From Thermoplasmatales archaeon (GTDB lineage Archaea; Thermoplasmatota; JASEFT01; JAUWIS01), in assembly GCA_030019485.1 (NCBI GenBank), contig JASEEW010000030.1:1-14197 (forward strand): DNA of 14,197 nucleotides. Direction: 5' to 3'. Position numbers and translations under genes: made by a program. Below the pieces are notes generated by a model. The model made no database searches. It had not been told where the DNA came from and was given only the letters and a program-made list of their open reading frames with translations. Within the stretch, counting starts at the first letter, position 1, and the number at the start of each line of letters is the position of its first letter. This document shows, piece by piece, positions 1 to 6,041 of the stretch.

Positions 1-49
1 CTGCTCAAAAAAAAAAACTGGGGGAGCAAATTAAAAGGAGGAAAAAAAC

Positions 50-154
50 ATGCCTGGAAACAATGGAAAAGGTGGAAAGAAAAAGAATGAACCAGAAGTT
101 ACAACATTGGCTATTGGTGAGGAAGACGGCAGCGGTGATGTAGTAGTCCTATAA
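50..154 (+). CDS. Small hypothetical protein, 34 aa
   Basis: I do not recognise this protein. It starts at an ATG seven bases after a strong Shine-Dalgarno sequence (AAGGAGGA, 36-43), which matches the anti-SD at the 3' end of the 16S gene in this window. The product begins MPGNNGKGGKKK, a Gly/Lys-rich basic head, followed by an acidic tail (GEEDGSGD) ending in VVVL. It has no membrane segment or cysteine. The strong SD is the main reason to accept such a short gene. It is followed 22 bases later by the first of two copies of a promoter cassette, so it lies next to a cluster of small genes. A function cannot be proposed. Confidence 0.5.
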   Translation: MPGNNGKGGKKKNEPEVTTLAIGEEDGSGDVVVL

Positions 155-176
155 GAAGGATTAACATTATTTGAGG

Positions 177-227
177 AAAATGTTAACCGCCCAAACCCCC
201 GGATGGGTGGAGGCGGGTTATAAATAT
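177..227 (+). repeat. 51-bp promoter cassette, copy 1
   Basis: This stretch is 49/51 identical to 410-460; the differences are A/G at 185 and at 203. It holds a GC-rich block with an inverted repeat (CCGCC at 187-191 facing GGCGG at 212-216) followed directly by a BRE/TATA-like element. The GC-rich block stands out in this AT-rich region and is a candidate operator. The copy lies 35 bases before the start codon of the 41-aa gene. Confidence 0.8.
212..227 (+). promoter_or_regulatory. BRE/TATA promoter for the 41-aa gene
   Basis: GGCGGG followed by TTATAAATAT is a good archaeal BRE plus TATA box. A start site about 26 bases downstream would fall near 248, leaving a short leader before the ATG at 262. 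Confidence 0.6.
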
Positions 228-261
228 CCAAAAACAAAAGAAAGGTATGAAGTGAAAGAAT

Positions 262-387
262 ATGATAGAAACAACCTGTAATGGATGCTGGACATATACA
301 TCCTGGGGCTTGATCTTACTTCCTAGTGGAAAGGTATATTCTGGGAATGGGGATCCAAATCCAGCAAACTATGTTTGCACAATGTAA
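262..387 (+). CDS. Small cysteine-containing hypothetical protein, 41 aa
   Basis: I do not recognise this protein. It begins MIETTCNGCW, so a CxxC pair sits at residues 6-9, and a third cysteine lies near the C-terminus (YVCTM). The middle is hydrophobic and aromatic (WTYTSWGLILL) and is followed by a Gly/Asn/Pro-rich stretch. A weak purine-rich SD (GAAGTGAAAG) precedes the ATG. The clean promoter cassette upstream and the shared promoter with the next gene support a real gene. A CxxC pair in a short peptide could bind metal or form a disulfide, but nothing in the sequence decides this. Confidence 0.5.
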   Translation: MIETTCNGCWTYTSWGLILLPSGKVYSGNGDPNPANYVCTM

Positions 388-409
388 TGTATTATGATAA
401 TCTGAAGAA

Positions 410-460
410 AAAATGTTGACCGCCCAAACCCCCGGGTGGGTGGAGGCGGGTTATAAATAT
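410..460 (+). repeat. 51-bp promoter cassette, copy 2
   Basis: This is the second copy of the cassette at 177-227, with two substitutions. The GC-rich inverted repeat and the TTATAAATAT box are both kept. It begins 22 bases after the stop of the 41-aa gene and drives the next gene. Confidence 0.8.
445..460 (+). promoter_or_regulatory. BRE/TATA promoter for the secreted 165-aa protein
   Basis: The same GGCGGG plus TTATAAATAT element as at 212-227. A start site near 480 would lie just before the ATG at 488, close to the SD-like GAGGTG at 476-481. Confidence 0.6.
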
Positions 461-487
461 TCAACAAAAATAAACGAGGTGAAAAAT

Positions 488-985
488 ATGAAAAAAATGT
501 TAATTGGATTCGCAATTCTTGGCGCAATACTAATGCTGTTACCAGCAGTGAACGTTCAGGCAGGCTCTTATTCAGTATATAAAGGCAAAGTTTATGGTGA
601 CTATCAGGGTGAAGGAAAGGTTGTGCTTGCGAACGAGAATCTGAACGCAAAGTTTACAATCCACCACACGGTCTATTATATCGTTGACCCTGAGATAGGA
701 GGATATGCTTCAGAGTCAACAGAAACCTGGAATGTTCATGCATCGAGAGTTGACAGTGAATGGCAGTATATCAAGACAGCGCCTTTCAGAGGGTACTGGG
801 AAGGATCGGCGCAGAGAACAGGTGACAGTCAGGTAATGAAGGCTGAGATAACAGGATATGGTGGTGTGCTGGAGGTAAATATTGTTTGGCCGGATTGGAT
901 GACTGAGAGTGGAATAATACCAAGAACACCTTTGTGCAGGCACTTCTACTTTGAGACCACGCCAGAAAACATACTGACAGCATAA
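488..985 (+). CDS. Secreted hypothetical protein with signal peptide, 165 aa
   Basis: The start at 488 is preferred over the longer open frame from 413 because the extra codons run through the promoter repeat, a GAGGTG SD lies just upstream of 488, and 488 gives a clean signal peptide. Residues 1-25 are MKKMLIGFAILG, then a hydrophobic stretch, ending VNVQA, a plausible cleavage site. The mature part is rich in aromatic residues and short alternating stretches (YSVYKGKVYG, TIHHTVYYIV), which suggests a beta-rich extracellular domain. There is one cysteine late in the chain (PLCRHFYF) and no C-terminal anchor. I do not recognise a family. It shares its promoter cassette with the 41-aa gene, so the two are probably co-regulated. 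Confidence 0.75.
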   Translation: MKKMLIGFAILGAILMLLPAVNVQAGSYSVYKGKVYGDYQGEGKVVLANENLNAKFTIHHTVYYIVDPEIGGYASESTETWNVHASRVDSEWQYIKTAPFRGYWEGSAQRTGDSQVMKAEITGYGGVLEVNIVWPDWMTESGIIPRTPLCRHFYFETTPENILTA

Positions 986-1020
986 AAAATTATGGGAATT
1001 TCCCAATTTTTTTTCTTTTT
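986..1020 (+). terminator. Hairpin and T-tract terminator
   Basis: A short inverted repeat (TGGGAA facing TTCCCA, about 993-1004) is followed by a run of eight T and a second T-run. It sits directly after the stop codon of the secreted protein and ends at the stop of the convergent ATP-grasp gene. Confidence 0.6.
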
Positions 1021-1944
1021 TTATCTTTTCACATTTTTAATAAGATATTCTGCGAGTTTTCCTGAAACAGGTATTTTTGTCATGTGCTCAAAACCGTAAA
1101 ACATTGGTGAAGGATTGCACTCAAGCAGATAATATCTGTTGTTTTTTGTGCGCATGAAATCTATGCCTGAGAAATACATACCAAGAATATTTTTTGCTTT
1201 TACTGCGATTTCCTTAATATTTTCTGGGAGTTTTACAACCTTCACCCCTTTTTGCTCAATTCTTGAATCAACCTGAGGACCTGAAACCAATTCCCCAGCC
1301 CCAATAACCTCATCGCCAACAGCATAAACCCTAATGTTTTTTCCTTTTACATATTTTTGAAACAAGCCTGGTCTTTCTTTGAATGTTTCCCTGTTCTCAT
1401 TCATGAATTTTTTATTCACAAGACTGGTATGAATTCCTCCTCCAAGTGCCTTGTATATCATCTTTCCTCTTTCAATCTTATTCAGGTCATTCCCGGCGAT
1501 AAAACCTGGTACTGGCAGATTGTTTTTCATAAAAACATAAAGCTGGAAAGGTTTTAACCTATGATACATAAAGGAATCATACGGGTTTACAACAAATTTT
1601 TCTTTACTTAGCATTCTTATCAGGGAATGTTTTAAGGAAAGGTTTTCCCTTTCATTTGTTACAAAATCCATGTATTTCTTGTACTTACTATCCCATTCTT
1701 TTTTTGTAATCTCTTTTGGGGGTATTGGGAAAAGGTAGCCAAGCTGCCTGAGGTAGAACGCATTGATATTCATCAGATTAATATTGTCATAAACAATTTT
1801 TTTTTCGGTAAGAAACAGTTTCTTCTCCTTTGGAAATCCCCTGAAATCAATAACAATCGTTTTTTGTCCTTTTTCTTCTATCCTTTTCTTCAAAAGTTTT
1901 ATCTGCTCATCCTTTTCCTGACCAATTATGCCTATTTCGACCAT
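1021..1944 (-). CDS. RimK-like ATP-grasp ligase, 307 aa
   Basis: Probably an ATP-dependent carboxylate-amine ligase of the RimK/ATP-grasp superfamily. The N-terminus is a pre-ATP-grasp region (MVEIGIIGQ). The central part carries a nucleotide-binding glycine-rich turn (KALGGGIHTS, about residue 166) and the LFQKYVKGKNIRVYAVGDEVI segment typical of the family. The C-terminal metal-binding signature is clear: GIDFM and then LLECNPSPMF, with the E and N that hold Mg-ATP. The length of 307 aa is normal. The substrate cannot be told; relatives add glutamate to proteins or cofactors, or lysine precursors to carrier proteins. It stands alone. A TATA-like AATAAATATTT lies about 25 bases upstream (complement of 1965-1975), so the mRNA may be leaderless. 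Confidence 0.85.
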   Translation of the reverse strand: MVEIGIIGQEKDEQIKLLKKRIEEKGQKTIVIDFRGFPKEKKLFLTEKKIVYDNINLMNINAFYLRQLGYLFPIPPKEITKKEWDSKYKKYMDFVTNERENLSLKHSLIRMLSKEKFVVNPYDSFMYHRLKPFQLYVFMKNNLPVPGFIAGNDLNKIERGKMIYKALGGGIHTSLVNKKFMNENRETFKERPGLFQKYVKGKNIRVYAVGDEVIGAGELVSGPQVDSRIEQKGVKVVKLPENIKEIAVKAKNILGMYFSGIDFMRTKNNRYYLLECNPSPMFYGFEHMTKIPVSGKLAEYLIKNVKR

Positions 1945-2128
1945 TCTATCACCACTTTGTCTGCAAATATTTATTCACTTTTGCTCCATCTTAGCTTTTC
2001 GCTCAGTTGCTATGCCCCTATTTGTTCACACAAATTTGCTTTGCAAATTTGTGAATACTTCGGAATTTATTTACTTCGCTCATAAATTCCTCGCATTTTT
2101 GCTCAGTCGCTATGCTCCTTCGCAAAAA
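1945..2128. repeat. Spacer with hairpins and an 18-bp direct repeat
   Basis: An 18-base sequence at 2001-2018 recurs at 2101-2118 with two substitutions, exactly 100 bases apart. Between them lie two hairpins. One has 11-bp arms at 2029-2039 and 2043-2053 with loop TTT. The other has 9-bp arms at 2062-2070 and 2082-2090. The T-run complement at 2124-2129 follows the tRNA-Thr 3' end and can serve as its terminator. The left end holds the ATP-grasp promoter. Confidence 0.65.
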
Positions 2129-2541
2129 AGCCGCTGGAGGGAATTGAACCCTCGACCTACTCCTATTTGAGCAGCCCCTTCTTTCTTTAGGAAAAGAAAG
2201 AAGGACCTGGGCACTAAGAAAGAAAACTGAGGGGTCGCCTCTGGCAACCCCTCCTTCTTTTCTCTTTTCCCAAACTTCCCAGCCTCATTGACACAAAGAT
2301 TTATACGACTCGTAATGCGACGGAAAAACGCAAAGCGTTTTTCCTAGCATATTACGGAATTTGCTTGCAAATTCCTAATATCTTAGGAAAAGTCACCGGC
2401 TTTTCCGTAAGATCCCTGGAAAAGCCAAAGGCTTTTCCAGAGGAACTGGGAAGTTTGCCGCCAGACGCTTTTCTCTTTTCTTTTAAAGAAAAGAGAAAAG
2501 GGCTGTACCAAGGAGTTGCTCTACCACTGAGCCACAGCGGC
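2129..2541 (-). tRNA. tRNA-Thr(GGT) interrupted by a 341-nt intron
   Basis: Read on the minus strand, the 5' exon (2541-2506) has acceptor GCCGCTG, T8 G9, D-stem GCTC/GAGC, anticodon stem ACTCC and loop TTGGTA. The 3' exon (2164-2129) supplies A38, stem GGAGT, variable loop, T-arm GAGGG-TTCAATT-CCCTC, acceptor CAGCGGC and discriminator T73. T73 is the usual archaeal base for threonine tRNA. All stems pair perfectly and the joined loop TTGGTAA gives anticodon GGT. CCA is not encoded. The two exons are separated by an intron at the standard 37/38 position. A T-run directly after the 3' end is a likely terminator. Confidence 0.93.
2165..2505 (-). other. 341-nt intron of tRNA-Thr, a chain of hairpins
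   Basis: BHB motif in transcript terms: anticodon stem ACTCC:GGAGT, central helix TTGG:TCAA (one G-U), 5' bulge TAC, 3' bulge ATA, then AGCCC:GGGCT. Cutting after the second bulge base gives loop TTGGTAA. The interior is almost entirely snap-back hairpins: arms at 2177-2187/2194-2204, 2229-2235/2247-2253, 2322-2331/2335-2344, 2356-2364/2367-2375, 2386-2392/2400-2406, 2416-2426/2430-2440 and 2468-2483/2485-2500. Several have AAA or similar 3-nt loops. An 11-bp long-range helix (2272-2282 with 2446-2456) encloses the central group. No protein is credibly encoded; open frames here are by-products of the hairpins. 341 nt is very long for an archaeal tRNA intron without a gene. Confidence 0.88.
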
Positions 2542-2615
2542 ATGAGGGGATTTTCTGAAAGAAAATCTCCGAATGCGAGGAATTGCCTTTGACAATTCCG
2601 AAGCACAATAAACTA
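2542..2615 (-). promoter_or_regulatory. Promoter and hairpin leader of tRNA-Thr
   Basis: A TATA-like TTTATT (complement of 2607-2612) lies about 66-70 bases before the tRNA. The predicted leader contains two inverted repeats: GGAATTG facing CAATTCC near 2579-2599, and GGATTTTC facing GAAAATCTCC near 2548-2570. Confidence 0.4.
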
Positions 2616-2645
2616 ATACCTCAATGTGTTATTCATTAAAAAAGT

Positions 2646-3050
2646 TTATCTAACAACCAGCACAGGTCTGGATGCATATCTCACAACCTTTTCTGCAACA
2701 CTGCCAAGCATGAACTTCCCTATTTTACTCACGCCTTTATGACCTATTACTATGAGGTCACAGTTGAGCTCCTTTCCTATTTTCAAAATTTCGTCTGCTA
2801 TGTCCCCTTTCCTGACAATGCCTATTATGTTTATCCCTTTTTCCTTTAAACCTGCTATTGCAGAATTAACCTGGGACTGCGCATTTGCTGCTGATAAATC
2901 TGAGTCTATTATTGTAAACTCCTTACCATCAGGGGATGGAACAACAGATACTACAATCAGCTCATCATTTTCTTTGAGTAATGCAACTGCTTTCTCCAGC
3001 GCCTTTTTTGATGATTCCGAGCCATCATAGCCTACAAGTATGCTTCCCAT
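2646..3050 (-). CDS. Universal stress protein, UspA family, 134 aa
   Basis: A single-domain USP of normal length. The N-terminus ILVGYDGSESS is the first strand with the conserved Asp. The C-terminal ATP-binding signature is intact: GHKGVSKIGKFMLGSV, fitting G-2x-G-9x-G(S/T), then the family ending RPVLVVR. It is therefore an ATP-binding type USP, likely a soluble dimer involved in stress adaptation. A GGTGA SD precedes the ATG. No good TATA box lies at the right distance, so it may be read through from the sulfur-relay genes 75 bases upstream on the same strand. The spacer between them is two hairpins. Confidence 0.93.
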   Translation of the reverse strand: MGSILVGYDGSESSKKALEKAVALLKENDELIVVSVVPSPDGKEFTIIDSDLSAANAQSQVNSAIAGLKEKGINIIGIVRKGDIADEILKIGKELNCDLIVIGHKGVSKIGKFMLGSVAEKVVRYASRPVLVVR

Positions 3051-3058
3051 AATTCACC

Positions 3059-3125
3059 TATTACGGAAAATGCCTTCAGCACTTTCCTAATATTTCAGGA
3101 AAAACCAGGGGTTTTTTCCGTGAAA
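3059..3125. repeat. Tandem pair of palindromic hairpins between uspA and the tusC-like gene
   Basis: Nearly the whole spacer is two adjacent inverted repeats. The first runs from TATTACGGAAA to TTTCCTAATA (3059-3092). The second runs from TTTCAGGAAAAACC to GGTTTTTTCCGTGAAA (3093-3125). In each, GGAAA pairs with TTTCC, and one side carries an extra C or G next to it, so the stems have the same one-base bulge. The same design is found inside the tRNA-Thr and tRNA-His introns. Here it may also end or process the sulfur-relay transcript. Confidence 0.75.
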
Positions 3126-3452
3126 TCAGAATGTTAATATCACCCCATTCTTCAGGATAAGTTCTGAAATCTTATCTACTATTTTCACATATTCAGGAGG
3201 TTTAATGTTTCTTTTTTCTAAATCATTCTTCATGCAGCAGATTTCAACCTCAAGTCCTCTGAGTATTTTTATCTCCTTCAGGTTTGATGGAAAATCTGCA
3301 GGAGCCTGTTCCTCAACAAGATTGAACACCCCATCATCCATCAACAGCACATCTGTTTTCATTCCGCTTGCAGAAACCATCAATGCTGCCCTGAAGCCTG
3401 CATATGCATCCTCACTGCCATACGGTGCCCTAGTAATTAACACAAGCATCAT
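3126..3452 (-). CDS. tusC: TusC/DsrF-like sulfur-relay protein, 108 aa
   Basis: It matches the TusC/DsrF subgroup of the DsrE fold: an N-terminal strand ending in APYGSEDAYAGFRAAL, then VLLMDDGVFNLV, which corresponds to the DGVF(Q/N)L motif of the family. The later segment EVEICCMKNDLEKRNI puts two cysteines where the family often has its C..(x)..RG(I/L) element. In bacteria TusB, TusC and TusD form a hexamer that passes sulfur to TusE for 2-thiouridine in tRNA; the related DsrEFH works in sulfur oxidation. Which role applies in archaea is not settled. The start overlaps the stop of the gene before it (ATGA), so it is the third gene of a translationally coupled trio. Confidence 0.8.
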   Translation of the reverse strand: MMLVLITRAPYGSEDAYAGFRAALMVSASGMKTDVLLMDDGVFNLVEEQAPADFPSNLKEIKILRGLEVEICCMKNDLEKRNIKPPEYVKIVDKISELILKNGVILTF

Positions 3453-3781
3453 TTCACCATTATTACCCTGTCAGCCCAACTAATAAGTTCAGGCAAGTCT
3501 TTACCGGTTTTTCCTATTCTTGCGCCAAGGACCAATTCATTTTCCTTTATGCCCCTTGCCCTGGCACATGAACCGCATACAACAACATCTAAGCCATTGT
3601 TTATTAATCCTTCGATTTCTCTACCAGTATTAACAAAATTTCTCATGGGCTCCTGCCCGTTTTTCGTTACCGCAACACCGTCGCCGTAGCAGAACATTTT
3701 TATGGAATGTTTTTTTAGTCCTGCGCCTGCAAGACGGATTGCAGTTTTTGAACATGTTTTTAATATTACCAGCATCTTCAT
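3449..3781 (-). CDS. tusD: TusD/DsrE-like sulfur-relay protein, 110 aa
   Basis: A DsrE-family protein with the typical first strand (MLVILKT) and, near residue 70, VVVCGSCARARGI, the cysteine-containing motif of DsrE/TusD proteins. The first cysteine of that motif corresponds in position to the sulfur-carrying Cys of TusD. Length and fold pattern are normal. It overlaps the neighbours on both sides by ATGA (3778-3781 and 3449-3452), so all three subunits are made in step, as expected for a complex. The assignment to TusD rather than a stand-alone DsrE protein rests on the neighbouring TusC- and TusB-like genes. Confidence 0.8.
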   Translation of the reverse strand: MKMLVILKTCSKTAIRLAGAGLKKHSIKMFCYGDGVAVTKNGQEPMRNFVNTGREIEGLINNGLDVVVCGSCARARGIKENELVLGARIGKTGKDLPELISWADRVIMVK

Positions 3782-4035
3782 AATGTCACAATCCTGTCAT
3801 ATTTTTCTATAAGCTCCACTGCCTCATCATAATCTATCATTTTTGCATCAGCGGACACCCCTCTTGCCACTGCATCATCCTTCAGCACAAAAACATCAGT
3901 GTTCTCAGGATAACTTTTGTAATAAACAGCATCCTCAAAGAGCACAACTGCTTTTTTGCATTCAAATGATTCTATCAGCCCTGTAACATTTTTTTCAAAC
4001 GGCGATTTGAACAGGAGGAACAGAACAGAAACCAT
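3778..4035 (-). CDS. tusB: TusB/DsrH-like sulfur-relay protein, 85 aa
   Basis: The start is placed at 4035 rather than at the longer 4164, because the extra 43 residues would overlap the sufS start and promoter. The 85-aa product (MVSVLFLLFKSPFEK..) has the length of TusB/DsrH. It shows the family pattern: a short hydrophobic first strand, VVLFEDAVYY in the middle, DVFVLKDDAVARG, and the ending YDRIVTL close to the usual DR(V/I)VTW. It has one cysteine (SFECKK). A TATA-like CTATTATTAAA lies about 25 bases upstream (complement of 4055-4065), which fits a leaderless mRNA. It is the first gene of the tusB-tusD-tusC order. Confidence 0.75.
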   Translation of the reverse strand: MVSVLFLLFKSPFEKNVTGLIESFECKKAVVLFEDAVYYKSYPENTDVFVLKDDAVARGVSADAKMIDYDEAVELIEKYDRIVTL

Positions 4036-4111
4036 ATTATGATATTTGCTTCTGTTTAATAATAGTTTTCTACGCACAAAATTTATACCCTTACTCACCA
4101 TTACCTGAAAT
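4036..4111. promoter_or_regulatory. Divergent promoters of the sulfur-relay genes and sufS
   Basis: The 76-bp gap holds two back-to-back TATA boxes. AATTTATAC at 4080-4088 is centred about 27 bases before the sufS ATG. TTTAATAATAG at 4055-4065 (minus strand) is centred about 25 bases before the tusB ATG. Both distances place transcription starts at or next to the start codons, and neither gene has an SD. Confidence 0.55.
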
Positions 4112-5353
4112 ATGAAGACTGTTGAAGAGGTAAGAAACGATATACCTTTGACAAAAAAATGCATCTATGCTGATAACGGTGCAACAACACCTGTACCAGT
4201 GCCGGTGATAAATGCGATGAATGAGTACTTTCTTGAATACTGTGCAAATGTTGAGAGGGGTACATATTCCATAGCCCTGAAAGCATCCAAGAAATGGAAT
4301 GAGGCAAGGAGAAATGTTTCAAAAATACTGCTGAACTGCGGAGATGAGGAGTTTATTTTTACGAAAAATCTTACAGAGGCTGCAAACATGGTTGCATACG
4401 CGCTTGAGCATTCCCTGTTAAATGACGGGAAAGAACAGAATCCCATAGTAAAATGGGGGGAAGGTGATAGGATCGTTTCAACCATTATGGAGCATCATTC
4501 AAACCTTATGATGTGGCTCAGGCTGGCAAAACATTTAAACTTGGATTTTAGTCTTGTGAAGCCAGCAAATGACTGCAGGTTGCTCCCTGAACTTTTTGAC
4601 ATAGTAGATGAAAAAACAAAATTTGTTGCATTTCAGCATGTGTCAAATGCTGTTGGAACAGTACACGATGTGAAAAAAATAATAAAAAGGATAAAGGAAA
4701 AAAACCCTGACTGCCTTGTTTTTGTTGACGGCTCCCAGGGTCCTGGGCATATGCCTGTGAATGTTAAGGGTTTGGGATGCGATTTTTACGGTTTCTCAGG
4801 GCACAAAGGCCCTCTTGGTCCCCAGGGAACAGGTGGGCTTTATGTTAAAAAAGAGCTCATAGAAAAAATGGAGCCAATGCTCCTTGGCGGCGGAATCATT
4901 TCTGATGTCTTGGAAAATGGTTACAGTCTTGCTGATACATATTCAAAAAGGTTTGATGCAGGCACACCAAACATCCCAGGACTGATAGGTCTGGGAAAAG
5001 CAGCAGAATATGTAAACGAAATCGGACTCGGAAATATTGAGAAAAGGGAGAAGAAACTTGGCAGAATCCTTTTAGAGGAATTAAGCAGGATGAAAGGTAT
5101 AGAATTCTATGGTTCTGATGATGACAGAGGAACTATCACTTTTAACATCAAAGGATGGAGGTCTCATGATGTTTCACTTGCGCTTGATGAGAAAAACATT
5201 CTGACAAGGGCAGGGCATCATTGCTGCATTCCACTCATGAGATTTCTTGGAATACATGAAAAATACGGGGGCAATGTGAGGATAAGTTTCCATTACTACA
5301 ATACAGAGGGAGAGGTGAAAAAGATAATAGAAGCAATCGGGGGGTTATTATGA
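4112..5353 (+). CDS. sufS: Cysteine desulfurase, SufS/CsdA type, 413 aa
   Basis: A PLP-dependent class V aminotransferase that removes sulfur from cysteine and carries it as an enzyme persulfide. The order of motifs is normal: YADNGATTPVP near residue 20, TKNLTEAANMV, MEHHSN, FVDGSQGPGH with the PLP-contacting Asp, and GFSGHKGPLGPQGTG with the Schiff-base lysine. The C-terminal RAGHHCC carries the catalytic cysteine of group II (SufS) enzymes, followed here by an unusual second Cys. The length of 413 aa is typical. It is divergent from the TusBCD-like genes, so the likely task is to feed them, Fe-S assembly, or both. Its stop overlaps the next start (ATGA). Transcription is probably leaderless. 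Confidence 0.93.
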   Translation: MKTVEEVRNDIPLTKKCIYADNGATTPVPVPVINAMNEYFLEYCANVERGTYSIALKASKKWNEARRNVSKILLNCGDEEFIFTKNLTEAANMVAYALEHSLLNDGKEQNPIVKWGEGDRIVSTIMEHHSNLMMWLRLAKHLNLDFSLVKPANDCRLLPELFDIVDEKTKFVAFQHVSNAVGTVHDVKKIIKRIKEKNPDCLVFVDGSQGPGHMPVNVKGLGCDFYGFSGHKGPLGPQGTGGLYVKKELIEKMEPMLLGGGIISDVLENGYSLADTYSKRFDAGTPNIPGLIGLGKAAEYVNEIGLGNIEKREKKLGRILLEELSRMKGIEFYGSDDDRGTITFNIKGWRSHDVSLALDEKNILTRAGHHCCIPLMRFLGIHEKYGGNVRISFHYYNTEGEVKKIIEAIGGLL

Positions 5354-5565
5354 AAACGCTTTCAGATGAGGAGGCAGAAAAATTCATTGTGACTATTCTG
5401 AGGGAAAAAGGCAGGATGAAAACAGGCGATGTTGAAAAGGAAATGGAGAAACTTGGTGCAAAATGTCCTGACGATTCTGTCAGGTTTTTAAGCATGCTGA
5501 GAATGAAAAACAAAATAAAAGGAAAACTCTCTGTTGAGGAAAAGGGCTGGGTGTGGTGGATATGA
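5350..5565 (+). CDS. Small winged-helix-like protein, 71 aa
   Basis: I do not recognise a named family. The 71 residues (MKTLSDEEAEKFIVTILREKGRM..) read as a compact alpha-beta fold: one helix, a turn at KTGDVEKEMEK like a helix-turn-helix, a second helix (DDSVRFLSMLRMKN), then KIKGKLSVEEKGWVWWI, which looks like the wing strands. This is the layout of small archaeal winged-helix DNA- or RNA-binding proteins. It lies between sufS and mbf1, overlapping each by four bases (ATGA), so it is co-expressed with them. Confidence 0.75.
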   Translation: MKTLSDEEAEKFIVTILREKGRMKTGDVEKEMEKLGAKCPDDSVRFLSMLRMKNKIKGKLSVEEKGWVWWI

Positions 5566-6041
5566 TTGCCTGTGAGATGTGCGGGAAAAAATGCTCAAAT
5601 CTGAAAACCGTGCTGGTTGAAGGCTCCATATTAAATGTTTGTGAAAACTGCGGAAAACTTGGAAAACCAATAAAACCAGAGACTGTTCCGACACCCCTTG
5701 AAATCGCCATGAGACTTGAGCAGAGAGAAAAAAGATTCAGAACAAAAAATGTTTTTGAGAATGTTGAAAACGAACTTGTTCATGATTACGCAAAAAAAAT
5801 TAAGGATGCAAGAATGAAAATGAATCTTACACCTGAGGAGCTTGGTAAAAGAATCAATGAGAAAAAAACTGTTATAACAAAAATTGAGTCCGGGAATATG
5901 AAACCTGATGAAACCCTGATAAAAAAACTGGAAACAGCATTAAACATAAAACTGACAGAAAAACCAAAAACAGAAAAGGTTGAAACAAAAAGAACAGGCA
6001 GAGCATTGACCATTGGGGATTTGATAAAGAGGGAGGAATGA
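5562..6041 (+). CDS. MBF1-type multiprotein bridging factor, 159 aa
   Basis: The archaeal homologue of eukaryotic MBF1, a transcription or translation accessory factor. The N-terminal zinc ribbon is complete: CEMCGKKC and later VCENCGK give two Cys pairs within the first 35 residues. A linker leads to a Cro/C1-type helix-turn-helix: YAKKIKDARMKMNLTPEELG, then INEKKTVITKIESGNMKPDE. The tail is a short basic extension ending in DLIKREE. I start it at the ATG at 5562, which overlaps the previous stop (ATGA), instead of the GTG at 5553. It belongs to the overlapping sufS operon. Confidence 0.9.
   Translation: MIACEMCGKKCSNLKTVLVEGSILNVCENCGKLGKPIKPETVPTPLEIAMRLEQREKRFRTKNVFENVENELVHDYAKKIKDARMKMNLTPEELGKRINEKKTVITKIESGNMKPDETLIKKLETALNIKLTEKPKTEKVETKRTGRALTIGDLIKREE

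Noticed and set aside
413..487. Upstream extension of the secreted protein to 413
   Set aside because: The extra codons are the promoter repeat; the SD and signal peptide support 488.
2001..2118. CRISPR array
   Set aside because: Only two imperfect 18-bp copies with a hairpin-filled spacing; the hairpin repeats elsewhere vary in sequence and spacing.
2352..2606. Open frames on both strands across the tRNA-Thr intron and leader
   Set aside because: They arise from the palindromic hairpins, which keep both strands open, and they overlap the tRNA exons.
4036..4164. N-terminal extension of the TusB-like gene
   Set aside because: It overlaps the sufS start and promoter, and 85 aa is the family length.
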